This document shows positions 27,251 to 37,551 of a stretch of DNA of 64,000 nt, one piece after another. Within the stretch, counting starts at the first letter, position 1, and every line of letters starts with the position of its first letter. The DNA comes from Paragonimus skrjabini miyazakii (lineage: Eukaryota > Platyhelminthes > Trematoda > Plagiorchiida > Troglotrematidae): contig JTDE01000176.1 of NCBI GenBank assembly GCA_014338405.1, positions 137,615 to 201,614 on the forward strand, given 5' to 3'. Both the position numbers and the translations under genes were made by a program. A model generated the notes under the pieces. That model did no database searches and was not told where the DNA came from. It was given only the letters and a program-made list of their open reading frames with translations.

Positions 27251-28281
27251 TCACCTGAATTGTGAACAAATATGAAATTACGTAGTTCATTAAATCTATA
27301 TTTATTTGCCGTGTTCAAATAATGGACCACTCAGATGTGGTTGTTACTCAATAATGGCATCTGGCGATTTGGCGGAAAATAAACAACCTCAAGGAAGTAA
27401 TCATATGCATTTCCTTTGATTTTTTGTTATCTTATCGAACAAAAACGATTGTCTTGCAACTGGGCTGTATCAGAACGGAAACGTCGGATTTGAGCATGCT
27501 TCCAGGCGAAATGATATGGTCGATTGCGTTCGTCGACCAGTTTCGGTTAACTACGACACTGCCTATCTCGCATAGCTGTAACGATTGCTAAATTGTTTAA
27601 TGTTCATCGCAGTGATCAAAAGCTAATTGTCCTGTAAACCGAAACCAGCTAGATGCGACAAGTAGAGTGGATAAAGGGTACAGTTTTTTATGTGACCGTA
27701 GTGTATGGCATAAAGGCGCATTAATCTAACCACTCATCATGCGTCAAGTTACATGAAGTAGCAATGGACACGCTCGACCGATAAAGACGGCTGACCGGAG
27801 AGCAACTGTTAATCGTGGCAAAGAGGTACAGCGCTGAGAAGTGCTACAGACACACAACTCGATGTTCCTAACACTTTACGCAGGTGGCTGACTGAATATA
27901 CCTTGTGACTTCAAAAACTTTCACCAGTTGTATCTTCCGTTAGTTTCTTAACTATAAAATCCCGACCACTTATCTCTGATCGTTCTGTTTTAATTAGGAG
28001 TGATTCTTATCGAAGATTGGACGTGATAAGGTTTTTCACTTCTCCACCGTTATTTATCAGACATTTATATATAGAATCGAGTCACAAACAAATAAACATT
28101 GATTCCGAAAATAAATTTTAAAATTTCCGCTGCATTTAGTCAGCTGACAAAACGCGTAAACAGTGTCTCATCTGAGAACCTCCAGAAACGAACGCTTATT
28201 GTTCTCCTAGTAAATTTTACATTGACCAAAATGTCAAGAGTTCGGCAAGGTTAAACATTACTGATGAGTAGTCGGGGATAT
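27251..28281. other. No supported gene
   Basis: No recognisable frame, RNA gene or repeat. Confidence 0.5.
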
Positions 28282-28467
28282 GGTTAATTTTCAAGTTGAA
28301 CATCACCCACAATTGATCGCAGCTGTCGCATCCCCATAGACCTTCCAGTCGGCCTACTGAGAGCGAAACTGGAGTCTAGTGCTTCGTTTCGAAAGGGGCC
28401 GACTGGAAAGTCTATGGGGATGCGACAGCTGCGATCAATTGTGGGTGATGTTCAACCTGAAGGTTAA
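28282..28467. repeat. Near-perfect palindrome built from SINE tails
   Basis: The left arm at 28290-28354 and the right arm at 28397-28461 are reverse complements over 65 bp with two mismatches. The 42-bp spacer (28355-28396) is SINE body in plus orientation (GAGAGCGAAACTGGAGTC). The right arm is the normal SINE tail (GCGACAGCTGCGATCAAT), and the left arm is the same tail inverted. GGTTAA occurs just outside both arms (28282-28287 and 28462-28467) and may be a short target-site duplication. The arms are far more alike than those at 17821-18005, so this is recent or maintained by gene conversion. A transcript would form a long hairpin. Confidence 0.85.
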
Positions 28468-31400
28468 ACATGTTTAAATGAAGTCTCTCAATATTAGTTA
28501 TCGTCAGATCAATGACCTGAGGGCTATCAGTCGGAAGATATTGGGCGAAATCACTAATTTCTGTACAACTGCAGAGGATATATTTCCGCCTGAATTGACC
28601 CCTAGTTTATCAAGACGTGTAGATGGATGCCATACTAATTAATGAGTCTGAATACATTTCTTTTTAAATACTTAATCTATGTAACATAGTCGAATTTGGT
28701 TCCCTTTAAATATGTGCAGAATACAGCTCCACAGGAAAGAGTTCCTTGGGTCAGAACCATATTTGCAATACTGTGGGCTAACAAGGTATGCTAAAACGCA
28801 AACCCAAAGGAATATATTTCTTCCCTTGATAGTCCTGTATAATAATGATCATTTACTCCCGTGTAAAAAGACAGCAAGAACTATTTGTGACCTGTTTCTC
28901 AACAGCATGTGGCAGCTATAAAAATTAAAAAAAGATTTTAATTAATTCTTTTCTCACATTTGGTTCAGTTTCTTCAGTTTGGTGTACGAAATGTTTAATG
29001 AAATTTGTCTTTCAGTTAATGCTTTGGCGGGAAGTAATTACATTAAAGTTTTCCTATTAAAAAGATCACTTGTCACAATCGTAACCTTGAAGAACATCTT
29101 ACTGTTTCATTCAGTGTCCTTATTTATCAGACGAGAAAACCCTTACTGTACTAAATCTGTTTAATAGCTATTCTTTTGACACGATCATCCACCGATTTCA
29201 TCGGTCAATGTTGCTCTAGTTTGGAGAATAAACAGCTGTCATCTCACATTTAGCCGTTTTCATTTATGTACATTCATTCATATATTCTCAACCGCCTACC
29301 TCACTTTAGCTGGTTACTGTGTGTTAACGATACTCAGCACAGATAAATGACAGTTAACTAATAGGTAATCTTATTACAGAACGGTGAAAATAATTCAATC
29401 TTGGCCTCAACTTATTCTCCTTCAAATTTCAACGATAATTCGACCTATTTAGTTTGATTAAGCTTAGGTAACAGTATCGGCATACCTACAATCGGCTTGG
29501 ATTATCAAGCCAGCGCAGTTAAACACCAAAACTGATAATGCAGTAGTTTGAAAATATTCAATCGATCATAGTTTTTCCGTTCTTCCATGATTGTTTTACA
29601 AAGAAAATGAATAAAGAACACTCTTACCAGGATAGTTTTAGTACGATGATTGTTATGCCCCCCCTGAATGACACGCTAATAAAGGACCATCCAGGTAGCC
29701 AGTGAAGGAGTGAATCTTTGCGTTCTAACAGTATCCATGTTGTAGGACTGAGAACCAAATCTGAATCTTGAGGTTGATACGATTTTACGCAATCATCCGA
29801 ATACAACATTTTAAGAAGAATTTTGTCAGTCAACCTGCAAATCACAACAGATTGTTTTCGCGTAGAGTTTGTATGTCGTCGTAATAAAATGATTTCGAAA
29901 AGATGTTATAACTGTGTTATCAGTTATCCAGTAGTGATGTAAAACCTGAGAAACGTCAATCTACAAGCAATCTCAATGAATCCATTGGCACAGTTCGAAC
30001 GGTGGCCAATTATTTTGACTATTATTTCAGAGTTCCTGGCAGGCAAACTACGTTATTGATTGTCAGTTTTGTGATACGTGCATTGTCAGAAAAAACATAC
30101 ACTTCTTAAGTGACTGGAATTTATAGAATCAGTTTGATTTCTTAACATTCTTGCAAGGAAGAGAGTCAAGAAACAGAAAAGATTAGTGCCTAAATGCTTC
30201 TTCGGTTTATGGAACGCACGTGGGCCTCCCAACAAAAATAGATACTGCTTATTGGTAGAGGGAGGTTAAGTGACAATCATCAATGTTTCAGTCACAAACT
30301 GTTGCCACGTACTATGCAGCTTCGAATCTACATCCTCCTTAATGTAGTGTCTACACAAATAGCAATCGATGCTCATCGTGTTGATGAGCGCATGTTCCCG
30401 TTGGGATTGTCCAGTAGTATGAAGTCCTCCTAAAGAGTGCAACATGACTGTTGCGAAACATGCACAACGGAACTAGTAACCGGTTATCCAGGTAACAAGG
30501 GAAACTTCTAAATTTATTTTTGTCATTGAGCTGGTGACACAAAGCTGATGCTCGGCGTTGGTTGCGTTTGTTGGTGTCGGTAAACGACATGGACAACTGG
30601 CACGGGTTTCCATAGCATCAGTTCTTTAAATCGCCATGCTCGAAAACCTAGTGTTTGGGAACTGTGCAATGTTGGCCAAAGCTAAATATTACATGATCCA
30701 AAATGGAAAGACTTAAGATTCTAAGATAAACATAGATATACAACGATGTTGTAAACGTCACTCACATCGAGAGACCACGTCATCATATTAAGATTTGTAA
30801 CATTTGCTGACTGAACAAATGATGAAAGAGGGACGGGCATTTTTACAGTGTAACATACGGTTGATAAAGACAACTTACCTATCTATTCGAAGGGTGGTAA
30901 ATGACAAACAGTAAAACATCTACCATCTTAACACTCGAGGTAACTTGCTGATTATAACAATATACGATGTTTTCTGTTTCAGTATAAATTATCTGCACAA
31001 CTAAGTTAAAAACGTTTGCAAGAAAGTCGACCAAAAGTCACGAGAGGCAAAAAGCTGAACACATGCACCGTTGCATCTTGGAAATCACTAGGACTAATAA
31101 GAGATTACAAATAAAATTTGACTTTTAGACGTCACAAAATGCATGCCACCGTTAACGAACAGATACATTAGTATGCACAGCATTTACAATAAGGTGTTTA
31201 TCAGTATGATTATGTCAACCACTTTGTTGTTCTATTGTACTGCAAAACAGTTAATCATCTTTACTCATTTGAACAGTAACGAATAAGAACAGACACTCCC
31301 ATATAACATTCATTTGCTCTTCTAATTAGACTGTATCTGCAGTTCGGCATATACAAAGACACGATATTGATATGATCAGTACATTACCCACTTGAAAAAG

Positions 31401-31760
31401 TGGCAAAAGGTGGCCGGAGAATGAGCTCGTAGATATGGAAGATCAATATCAATTTGGGTCAAAAAGACAAAAGACACTGCTAAGCAAGCAGCACACATGA
31501 GCAATGAAACCGTCGAAATTGAACAAATTTTTATTTGTCGTTCTACCGGTCAACGGTTACGGACTGGTTGTTTTGGATCATGTGCAGCACATAGGCATGA
31601 CGCCATCTGTACTCAGTAATCAGTCTATAGTTTGACTCCGGCGATAGCATAACAGTCCTACAGAAGAGCGAGTAATTAAGACATAACAAACGGTTTTGGA
31701 AGATCGAGTTGTCAACGAGGCCATATTTCTACTCATAAAATCCATAAAAGTGTCACATCC
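28468..31760. other. No supported gene
   Basis: Short unrecognised frames only. The last few hundred bases may hold the undetectable 5' part of the PLE copy that becomes recognisable at 31761. Confidence 0.45.
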
Positions 31761-32233
31761 GTTTCAAAGACACACAAACCAAACGTTTACTGGAACCAAT
31801 GTTATCGATGACCAACTCACCTCATCACAAACTCGCCAAATGGTTAGCAGAGCCCTTGCAACCAGTTTCTGACTCGTTGGCTAGATACAACATAATGAAC
31901 AGCCTTGAATCCGTCAGCTAATTGGACAATATGAACAAGAGGCAGGAATATCTTGCCGGGATGATTAACGAATCCGTGATAATAAACCTTTTATTTTGCG
32001 AAACGATCAACTATCTACCGGATTTTGTTGCAGAACGCAACATGAATATTGCTTTACTCACCGGCAAACTAGGACGTTTTATGTGTCTGAGCACTTTCCA
32101 TGCCAGCTGCTTGAGTCAAAACAAAGTTCATAGACAAACAGACGGAGTAGCTGCGGTAAGTCTCCAAAAAAACACTACGGCCGACATTTTTGTCTCCAAG
32201 CCTGAGAGTCGGACCTCTAGTGATCTTTTTGCA
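31761..32233 (+). mobile_element. Penelope-like element, RT N-terminal part (broken copy, piece 1)
   Basis: Plus-strand RT sequence with several breaks. SKTHKPNV begins at 31761 (the conserved LPKTHKP motif). After a frameshift comes MTNSPHHKLAKWLAEPLQ at about 31811, then an in-frame stop near 31918, then an open frame from 31922 with ETINYLPDFVAERNMNI and, near 32130, HRQTDGVA, the RT motif B region in which the usual SPLG is replaced by SLQK. ADIFVSKPES follows. After about 32233 similarity is lost before the catalytic YVDD block. This is probably the 5' part of the same copy whose 3' part starts near 33571. Confidence 0.75.
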
Positions 32234-33334
32234 TACCGACTAAACATGAGATATTGGTACCCAAGAACAAGTATGAAACAGGTTAGCAACAGTACATAAG
32301 TTGACTTGCGCAGATATTTCGTTCGCATCTCCACGGCTACTTCTACCAAACTGACATACACATTATATAGTGAAACAGAATGCAACAAGATGGAATCAAT
32401 TCAGTCCTATCTGAGACATTCAACCAGGTGACTAAGATGGAAGTGACAAGATACAGCTAAAGCGAACTCACTGATATGAAGTTTTAAATCAGCGTAACGC
32501 ACTAGAATCGCTGTGAGTCAAAAGGGTAGTAAAAGTCAAGAAAGAGATATGGTTAGAAAATCCATGCAGATGAAATGATAGGAGTAAGATATGGTTGGAA
32601 AATCTACACGAATCAAATGAGAGTTAAAAAAAAGGCACGTCGACTAACAATGATTAAAAAGATAACGTAATATGGATTGAGGTTGGATGATGGTAGTTCA
32701 TCAGTTGCGAGATCCTGTTGAAAAATATATCGGTCCAAAAATTCAGGTTTGGAAAGAATATGAAAATAAAACGGGATCAAATATTGGTAGTTGCATCCTT
32801 ACCAACATAGCGAAAGGCTAGTCACTGACCGTTTCTGGGCGCATTGAGAGTAAGTCTATGTATTTGTATGTCTCCCGCAATACCGAGCGCCTGTTTTAGT
32901 TTGGGTCTAAAGAACACTCTGGAGGCGGCCCTTGAAAACAACGAGCGCGCGGTGTATAGGTGTTTCGTAATGACAGTACAACCTACCGCCGGATTAACAC
33001 ATCATTTCAATATGTGTTCGTTAATGCGTGGACCGAGCTGTCCCCTAGTTTTGTCGACGTATCTGCTCCCACGGATAAAAAAACGTGTGCACAGTATTGG
33101 ACTAGGTGGAGGTAGGCAATGGCTCCCTGGTTCCCAGGTATAATTGGAGCACATGTAGTTTCTTCCAAATAGCCCAGTTAGGCAACGTTGTATGTAGGCT
33201 TGTGTGTTACATCTAGGGGCATTTTATCAGGGCTGAAACACTGTCACCCTTGAAGGGCAGAGTTAGATAGACAGACTTGCGAGTAACAGTAACAGATGTA
33301 AGCCGTGTAAGTTGTGGAGTGGAATACTTCTGAA
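32234..33334. other. Unexplained insert inside PLE copy
   Basis: About 1.1 kb separate the two recognisable pieces of the plus-strand PLE, where an intact element would have the YVDD catalytic block. It contains a two-unit tandem repeat (32544-32627) and a 99-codon frame at 32844-33143 with no recognisable motif. It may be a later insertion; I cannot identify its class. Confidence 0.4.
32544..32627. repeat. Two-unit tandem repeat, about 42 bp
   Basis: The unit starting AGATATGGTTAGAAAATC at 32544 is followed by a diverged copy starting AGATATGGTTGGAAAATC at 32587. Both end in AAATGA followed by a short purine-rich run. Confidence 0.7.
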
Positions 33335-33563
33335 GAACCCTGTTGGCTGACCAGTTCGTACCACAGTCTCGCGCAGTAACTCCAGTTCACTTTCTAACTC
33401 GTGTTCTGACGCACGACGTCGAACTCTGTGAAGCAAGTTCCAGCAAAGACCACGTTTTTCGTAATTAGTGCGAGGTTGTCTAAGTGCATGTATTGTCCTG
33501 TCCACGTAGGCTTGCAATACACACGTCTGGAAAGGGACTCATTCTCGCACCTTTTCAGTAAAA
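33335..33563 (-). mobile_element. Inverted Penelope-like fragment
   Basis: On the minus strand the sequence encodes the PLE segment after the RT palm: RRVYCKPTWTGQYMHL in one frame, then, after a frameshift, YEKRGLCWNLLHRVRR and ASEHELESELELLRETVV, ending at a degenerate NGYP-like position (TGQPTGFF) near 33340. It abuts, head to head, the plus-strand piece that starts near 33571. It is truncated at both ends and dead. Confidence 0.75.
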
Positions 33564-34212
33564 TTGAATAAATTGCAAGATGTGCTCATGTATAATGGCT
33601 ATCTCCCTTGGCTTAGTAAGAAACTCATTCAACAAGCTCGAAAGAAACAGGTAAAAGTCAACGCCCTCAAAACTTCACTCGCCCTTAACCGCCTCTTCAA
33701 ATGGAATGACGTGAGTTTACTACTGCGGAACCGTCTTCAGACAGCAATCAGACGGTTCTTAACACTACACACTTGGTTGTACCTTACAGAACAGTTTGTA
33801 ACCCAGCATGCTTAACCAAACGTCGGGGGCTCCGTCCACCAAGCTTCATGTTATTTACCAATATCACTGAGTTTGTGGAGTCACCTACTCTGGTAAAACT
33901 GAGCGCCAGTTAAAGGTTCAAATTTGTGAACATACGTCCAGTGGTGTCAAACATTAGATTGCGTAACCGGTCAATGTCACACCAATAGCAGCCACTACCA
34001 TCCGAACATACCATCAACCTGTCACAGCCACGGCCAGACGATCATTGTTGTCACACCATCCACCGGACACAGCCGGAAGTTAAAGGTCGTCTTCACTACC
34101 ACCAACCCATGCCGTCTTTGGCATGCCGAAACGGTTGCCATCAGAAGGAACAGTTCCGTCCTGTGCACCCACAAGAAACTGTTCACCACCCTTCCATTGC
34201 CGTGGCAATGAT
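33564..34212 (+). mobile_element. Penelope-like element, C-terminal part (piece 2)
   Basis: The open frame 33564-33815 starts with LQDVLMYNGYLPWL and runs through KWNDVSLLLRNRLQTAIRR, the PLE linker. After a stop the GIY-YIG domain is recognisable as VIYQYH near 33849 and VTYSGKTERQLKVQICEH near 33885, with a stop inside it and YIG changed to YSG. The end is clear again from about 34076: KVVFTTTNPCRLWHAETVAI, then the terminal LPLPWQ followed by a stop at about 34210. The piece continues the copy begun at 31761 after a gap. The HAETVAI stretch corresponds to the conserved FAEAVAI-type block near the end of PLE endonucleases. Confidence 0.8.
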
Positions 34213-35152
34213 TAGGTAGGTGCACCAAAAAAGACTGACACTTTACTGTATATTCATTTGCTATGCCGTATGGTTTTGCGTCGATATAATTTAACAGCCT
34301 GTAGTAAGCACTCTTAAAGATGTAGCAAAATCTGTCGTGACTTAAACCGTACAACATAACGTGTATGAAGTCACTTTCCAAATATACTCATGCTCTAGAG
34401 AATATAACGCCGCTCATTGTATTTGTTTTCCAAGTTTAATCATGTTAGAATCCCAACCAACCCTATCGATCTCAACTGTCTGCCGGTGTGTATTTTGCCT
34501 CCGCTGTTTCTGACAGTTGATGGAACCTTGACCTGGATGCTTTTGTTTTACCGCGTCAATTTGACTGGCATGGAATGAGCCAGTTGTCTGTTAGTGTCCT
34601 TGGCTTGAATGGTGCGGGTATAACCCATTATGGAGCTTAGCTCAGATTTGTTGTGTTTTAAAACGCTTGACCGCTTAGAAGAACTCCGTTGGATATAATT
34701 ATCAATTTTTTGTGAGCATAATTTATCTTCAGCCTGTCCAACACCATTTCTTGGAAATGATCTCTCGAACGAAACTGTTGAGGTTACATAGTTCTCCACT
34801 TTGCTAATGTGGTCAGTGGTACCGTGGCATTATGATCCAGTCTTGTTTTGGCTACTTGGGATCGTTAGTTTATCACTACGCGATGCTCAGCATCTTCGTG
34901 GAAGATAGTCTACACATCGTCACGTGATACGTTTTTTTTTAAAACAGTTATATCGCTTTAGTAATTTAAACAAAACAGTTAGAAGACGAACACTGGTAGA
35001 TGCTAGCATTGCAAATTAGTTCGTCAGTACCAAATAACCAGTTACACGGCAAACTTCCAATTTAAATTCTACAGTATTTGAGAGGAATGAACAAAGAAAC
35101 CAAGAATAACAAAACTGTACAATCGTGTGATCTGAATGACATCCACTGCGAC
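34213..35152. other. No supported gene (between two PLE copies)
   Basis: About 0.9 kb between the 3' ends of two converging PLE copies. It would contain the 3' untranslated regions of both, but no terminal repeat shared between them could be made out by eye. Confidence 0.45.
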
Positions 35153-37551
35153 TTAGGGCCACGGCAACCTCAGATTCACAATTAATTGCTTTGGTACACA
35201 CAACACAGGTTTGAACTGGTTCATCGCGAAGGCTTCTGCAAATTTTAGGAACCGTGAGCTGTGTTGCAGGTTGATGTCAAGCCCTCAGTGTAGCCAGTTG
35301 ACGGGATGCGTCTTCTGTTCAATGAAGCTAGGGCCTAAGATCCTCAGTGACTACAGTGTCCGGTTTTGAGACCTGTTTGTGAACTCACATAGGCACACGT
35401 TCCTTCATTCCTGAGATCAATGATCTATCGGTTCTGCCTATGTAACTTTCTCCGCAGTTATATGAGAATTGGTAAATACAGTGTGATTTGGCGCCGATAG
35501 GTTGATCTCCTTTGATTGTAGGCACAAGTAACTTGCGAGTCTGATTAAGGACCCTCAATTCGACTGCGTTGTAAGTACGTTTCAACAAAGAGACACTTCG
35601 TTGGGTTGTTCGCATCGTCGCGATATCCCCTTTGAATGGTAGCTCAATATATACTAATTTCCTCGAAACCTCGTCATTTTTACTGCTTTCGGGCTTCCAT
35701 TCACTGTGACACTGAATAAAACTTCTGGGGTACTCATTACCCTCCAGAGTCGTTTTAAGCATTTCTATCTCTTGCTCAACACAATCGGAGGTGCAAACGC
35801 ACCGTGCTCTGATGAACAGAATTCTCGCAACATCACGCTTATATTTCACCGGGTTGAAAATAGTGAAATGCATATACTGGCCAGACCATTTTGGTTTCCT
35901 GTAAATGACACGCTTTGTTGATACGTTGACCCTTCGTGTGATGAATATGTCCAAGTAAGGCAGACCTTCATCAGCCTCTGGTTCACACGTCAGCTTGAGG
36001 TTGGGATGAACGCCGTTAAGCTGCAGGACAAATCGTTCAGATAAATCTCGACTTCTGGCATTGACTGCGGTATCATCTACATAGCGTCTGTAATGTAATA
36101 GTTGTGAGATATTACTTAGTTGCCCTTCTATCATGATCATGAAAAAATTAGCGGGAGGGGAGCCTAATGGACTCCTCATCGTTACTCCATCGATTTGTCT
36201 GTACGCTGTGTTTGGAAAATTCAAACTGACATTCTCCGTACATAATGAGAGTAACGTTTTCAGATAATCAGTTGGGATGGGCATAGAGATATTTTCGGCA
36301 ACAATCCGTTCACACACAAAATCAACAGTTTCTCTCAGGGGGACCTTGGCAAAGAGAGACTGAACGTCTATAGACCACATATGCTGATTCTTGATATTGA
36401 TCCGATCCAACTCATCCGCGAGTTCCAGTGGGTCTTTGATACTATAGTTGTCAAACTCCTGCATGGCGGGCGTCAAAATCTCGACCAACCATCTAGCCAG
36501 TTTATGCTGAGGTGAATTAGACATGATTAGTATAGGTCGAAGTGGCATACCCGGCTTGTGGGTCTTGGGAAAACCGTACAGTTGAGGCAACAAGCAGCCG
36601 CCAGGTTTTAGGTACTTGCATTATTTTCATTTATCCAGCCATGTTTAAGAATAACTTCTAACTGGTAGCCTATTTATTCTTCTATCAGGCAAATGTTTTC
36701 TTCGTTGTCTAGGGGTGGAAATTTTTGTCTATCACTCAGGATTGATAACATTTTTTCCACGTAGCTCGTCTTATCCATGACTAATGCTCAGAAGCTTTTG
36801 TCTGGCTTGAGGATTACAACATTTTTGAATTGAGTTTCTGCAAAGCCCGAATTTACCCAGCTGTTATCGGACAGTTGTCGTTCACACGAGTATGCAAACA
36901 CTCATAAGCAACATCAGTGAGCTTATTTTTGAACCAGTTAAAATTATCAGCGTTAGTCGGCGTTGATTCCGAGAGCTGATCAATCAGGTTCTCAAGCTGT
37001 ACTTCTACAAATATTCCGTTAGGTCTCCGTATAGGTATCTTATAATCGAAGCCTACGGATAATGCTTCCAACTGTAGAACACCGAGTGGTAGAGATGAAA
37101 TGTTCTGAACGTACACAGTAATAGGTTCAGATTCTGGTTTCGTTGGCATTCGCTCGAAATGAGAAGCAGCAGTAGTCTTCGTTCGATCCATCACAGTCTT
37201 ACGAAAATTGACGAGAATGATCCAACAGCACAGTGATAACCTATCAACAACACATTGTAGGCGATGATGGGTTTCGAGTAATTGTATCACACGTGTTTGC
37301 GACGCCTCTAAATGCGAGGTCGTGATAGGTCAGAGATTAGGATTACTTGGCTTTAGGTTGTTTACTAGTAATAGTTTGAGAAATAATTCCCCATTTACCC
37401 GTTCACGCGCAAGTTTGTATTTCAAGTTGGCCAAACGAAGTAACATCTCATATCGTTTTTTGCTTGCTCTGCTGCAACTCGGTGGAGCCGACAGCTTATG
37501 AGATAACATAGCTAGTTTAGGAAGTCGCAACTGACCAAACTTTCGAAACAA
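35153..37551 (-). mobile_element. Penelope-like retroelement, near full-length, inactive
   Basis: The longest element in the window, on the minus strand. From its 5' side: an N-terminal frame 37551-37330; a second frame 37290-36853 with the PLE N-terminal block (YVQNISSLPLGVLQLEALSV); a frameshifted stretch (about 36840-36600) in which VVILKPDKS, MDKTSYVEKM and LPPLDNEEN-like pieces can be followed across two stops; the RT and start of the endonuclease in one open frame (36593-35385); and, after another break, the endonuclease end FLKFAEAFAMNQF and terminal VNLRLPWP with a stop at 35153-35155. At least four breaks make it non-functional as a whole. No pseudo-LTR or hammerhead-like structure was recognised, but I could not search for one properly. 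Confidence 0.85.
35385..36593 (-). CDS. Reverse transcriptase / GIY-YIG region of PLE (402 codons open)
   Basis: By far the longest open frame in the window, well beyond chance. Domains in order: YGFPKTHKPG at residues 6-15; motif A SIDVQSLF with catalytic Asp76; motif B region IDGVTMRSPLGSPPANFF at 134-151; motif C YVDD at 171-174 with both aspartates; GLPYLD at 210-215; RKPKWSGQYMHF at 232-243; linker with NEYPRSFI at 286-293; and the start of a GIY-YIG nuclease with CIYQF at 372-376 and SYIGRT at 383-388. The RT core residues look intact, but the frame lacks the PLE N-terminal region and stops shortly after the YIG motif, so it is a surviving piece of an inactivated element, not a complete gene. 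The ATG at 36593 is arbitrary. Related frames lie on both strands nearby. The identification as a Penelope-type RT is firm; present expression is unlikely. Confidence 0.85.
   Translation of the reverse strand: MLPQLYGFPKTHKPGMPLRPILIMSNSPQHKLARWLVEILTPAMQEFDNYSIKDPLELADELDRINIKNQHMWSIDVQSLFAKVPLRETVDFVCERIVAENISMPIPTDYLKTLLSLCTENVSLNFPNTAYRQIDGVTMRSPLGSPPANFFMIMIEGQLSNISQLLHYRRYVDDTAVNARSRDLSERFVLQLNGVHPNLKLTCEPEADEGLPYLDIFITRRVNVSTKRVIYRKPKWSGQYMHFTIFNPVKYKRDVARILFIRARCVCTSDCVEQEIEMLKTTLEGNEYPRSFIQCHSEWKPESSKNDEVSRKLVYIELPFKGDIATMRTTQRSVSLLKRTYNAVELRVLNQTRKLLVPTIKGDQPIGAKSHCIYQFSYNCGESYIGRTDRSLISGMKERVPM

Noticed and set aside
35706..35921. Plus-strand frame opposite the PLE reverse transcriptase
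   Set aside because: It is a shadow of the real minus-strand RT frame.
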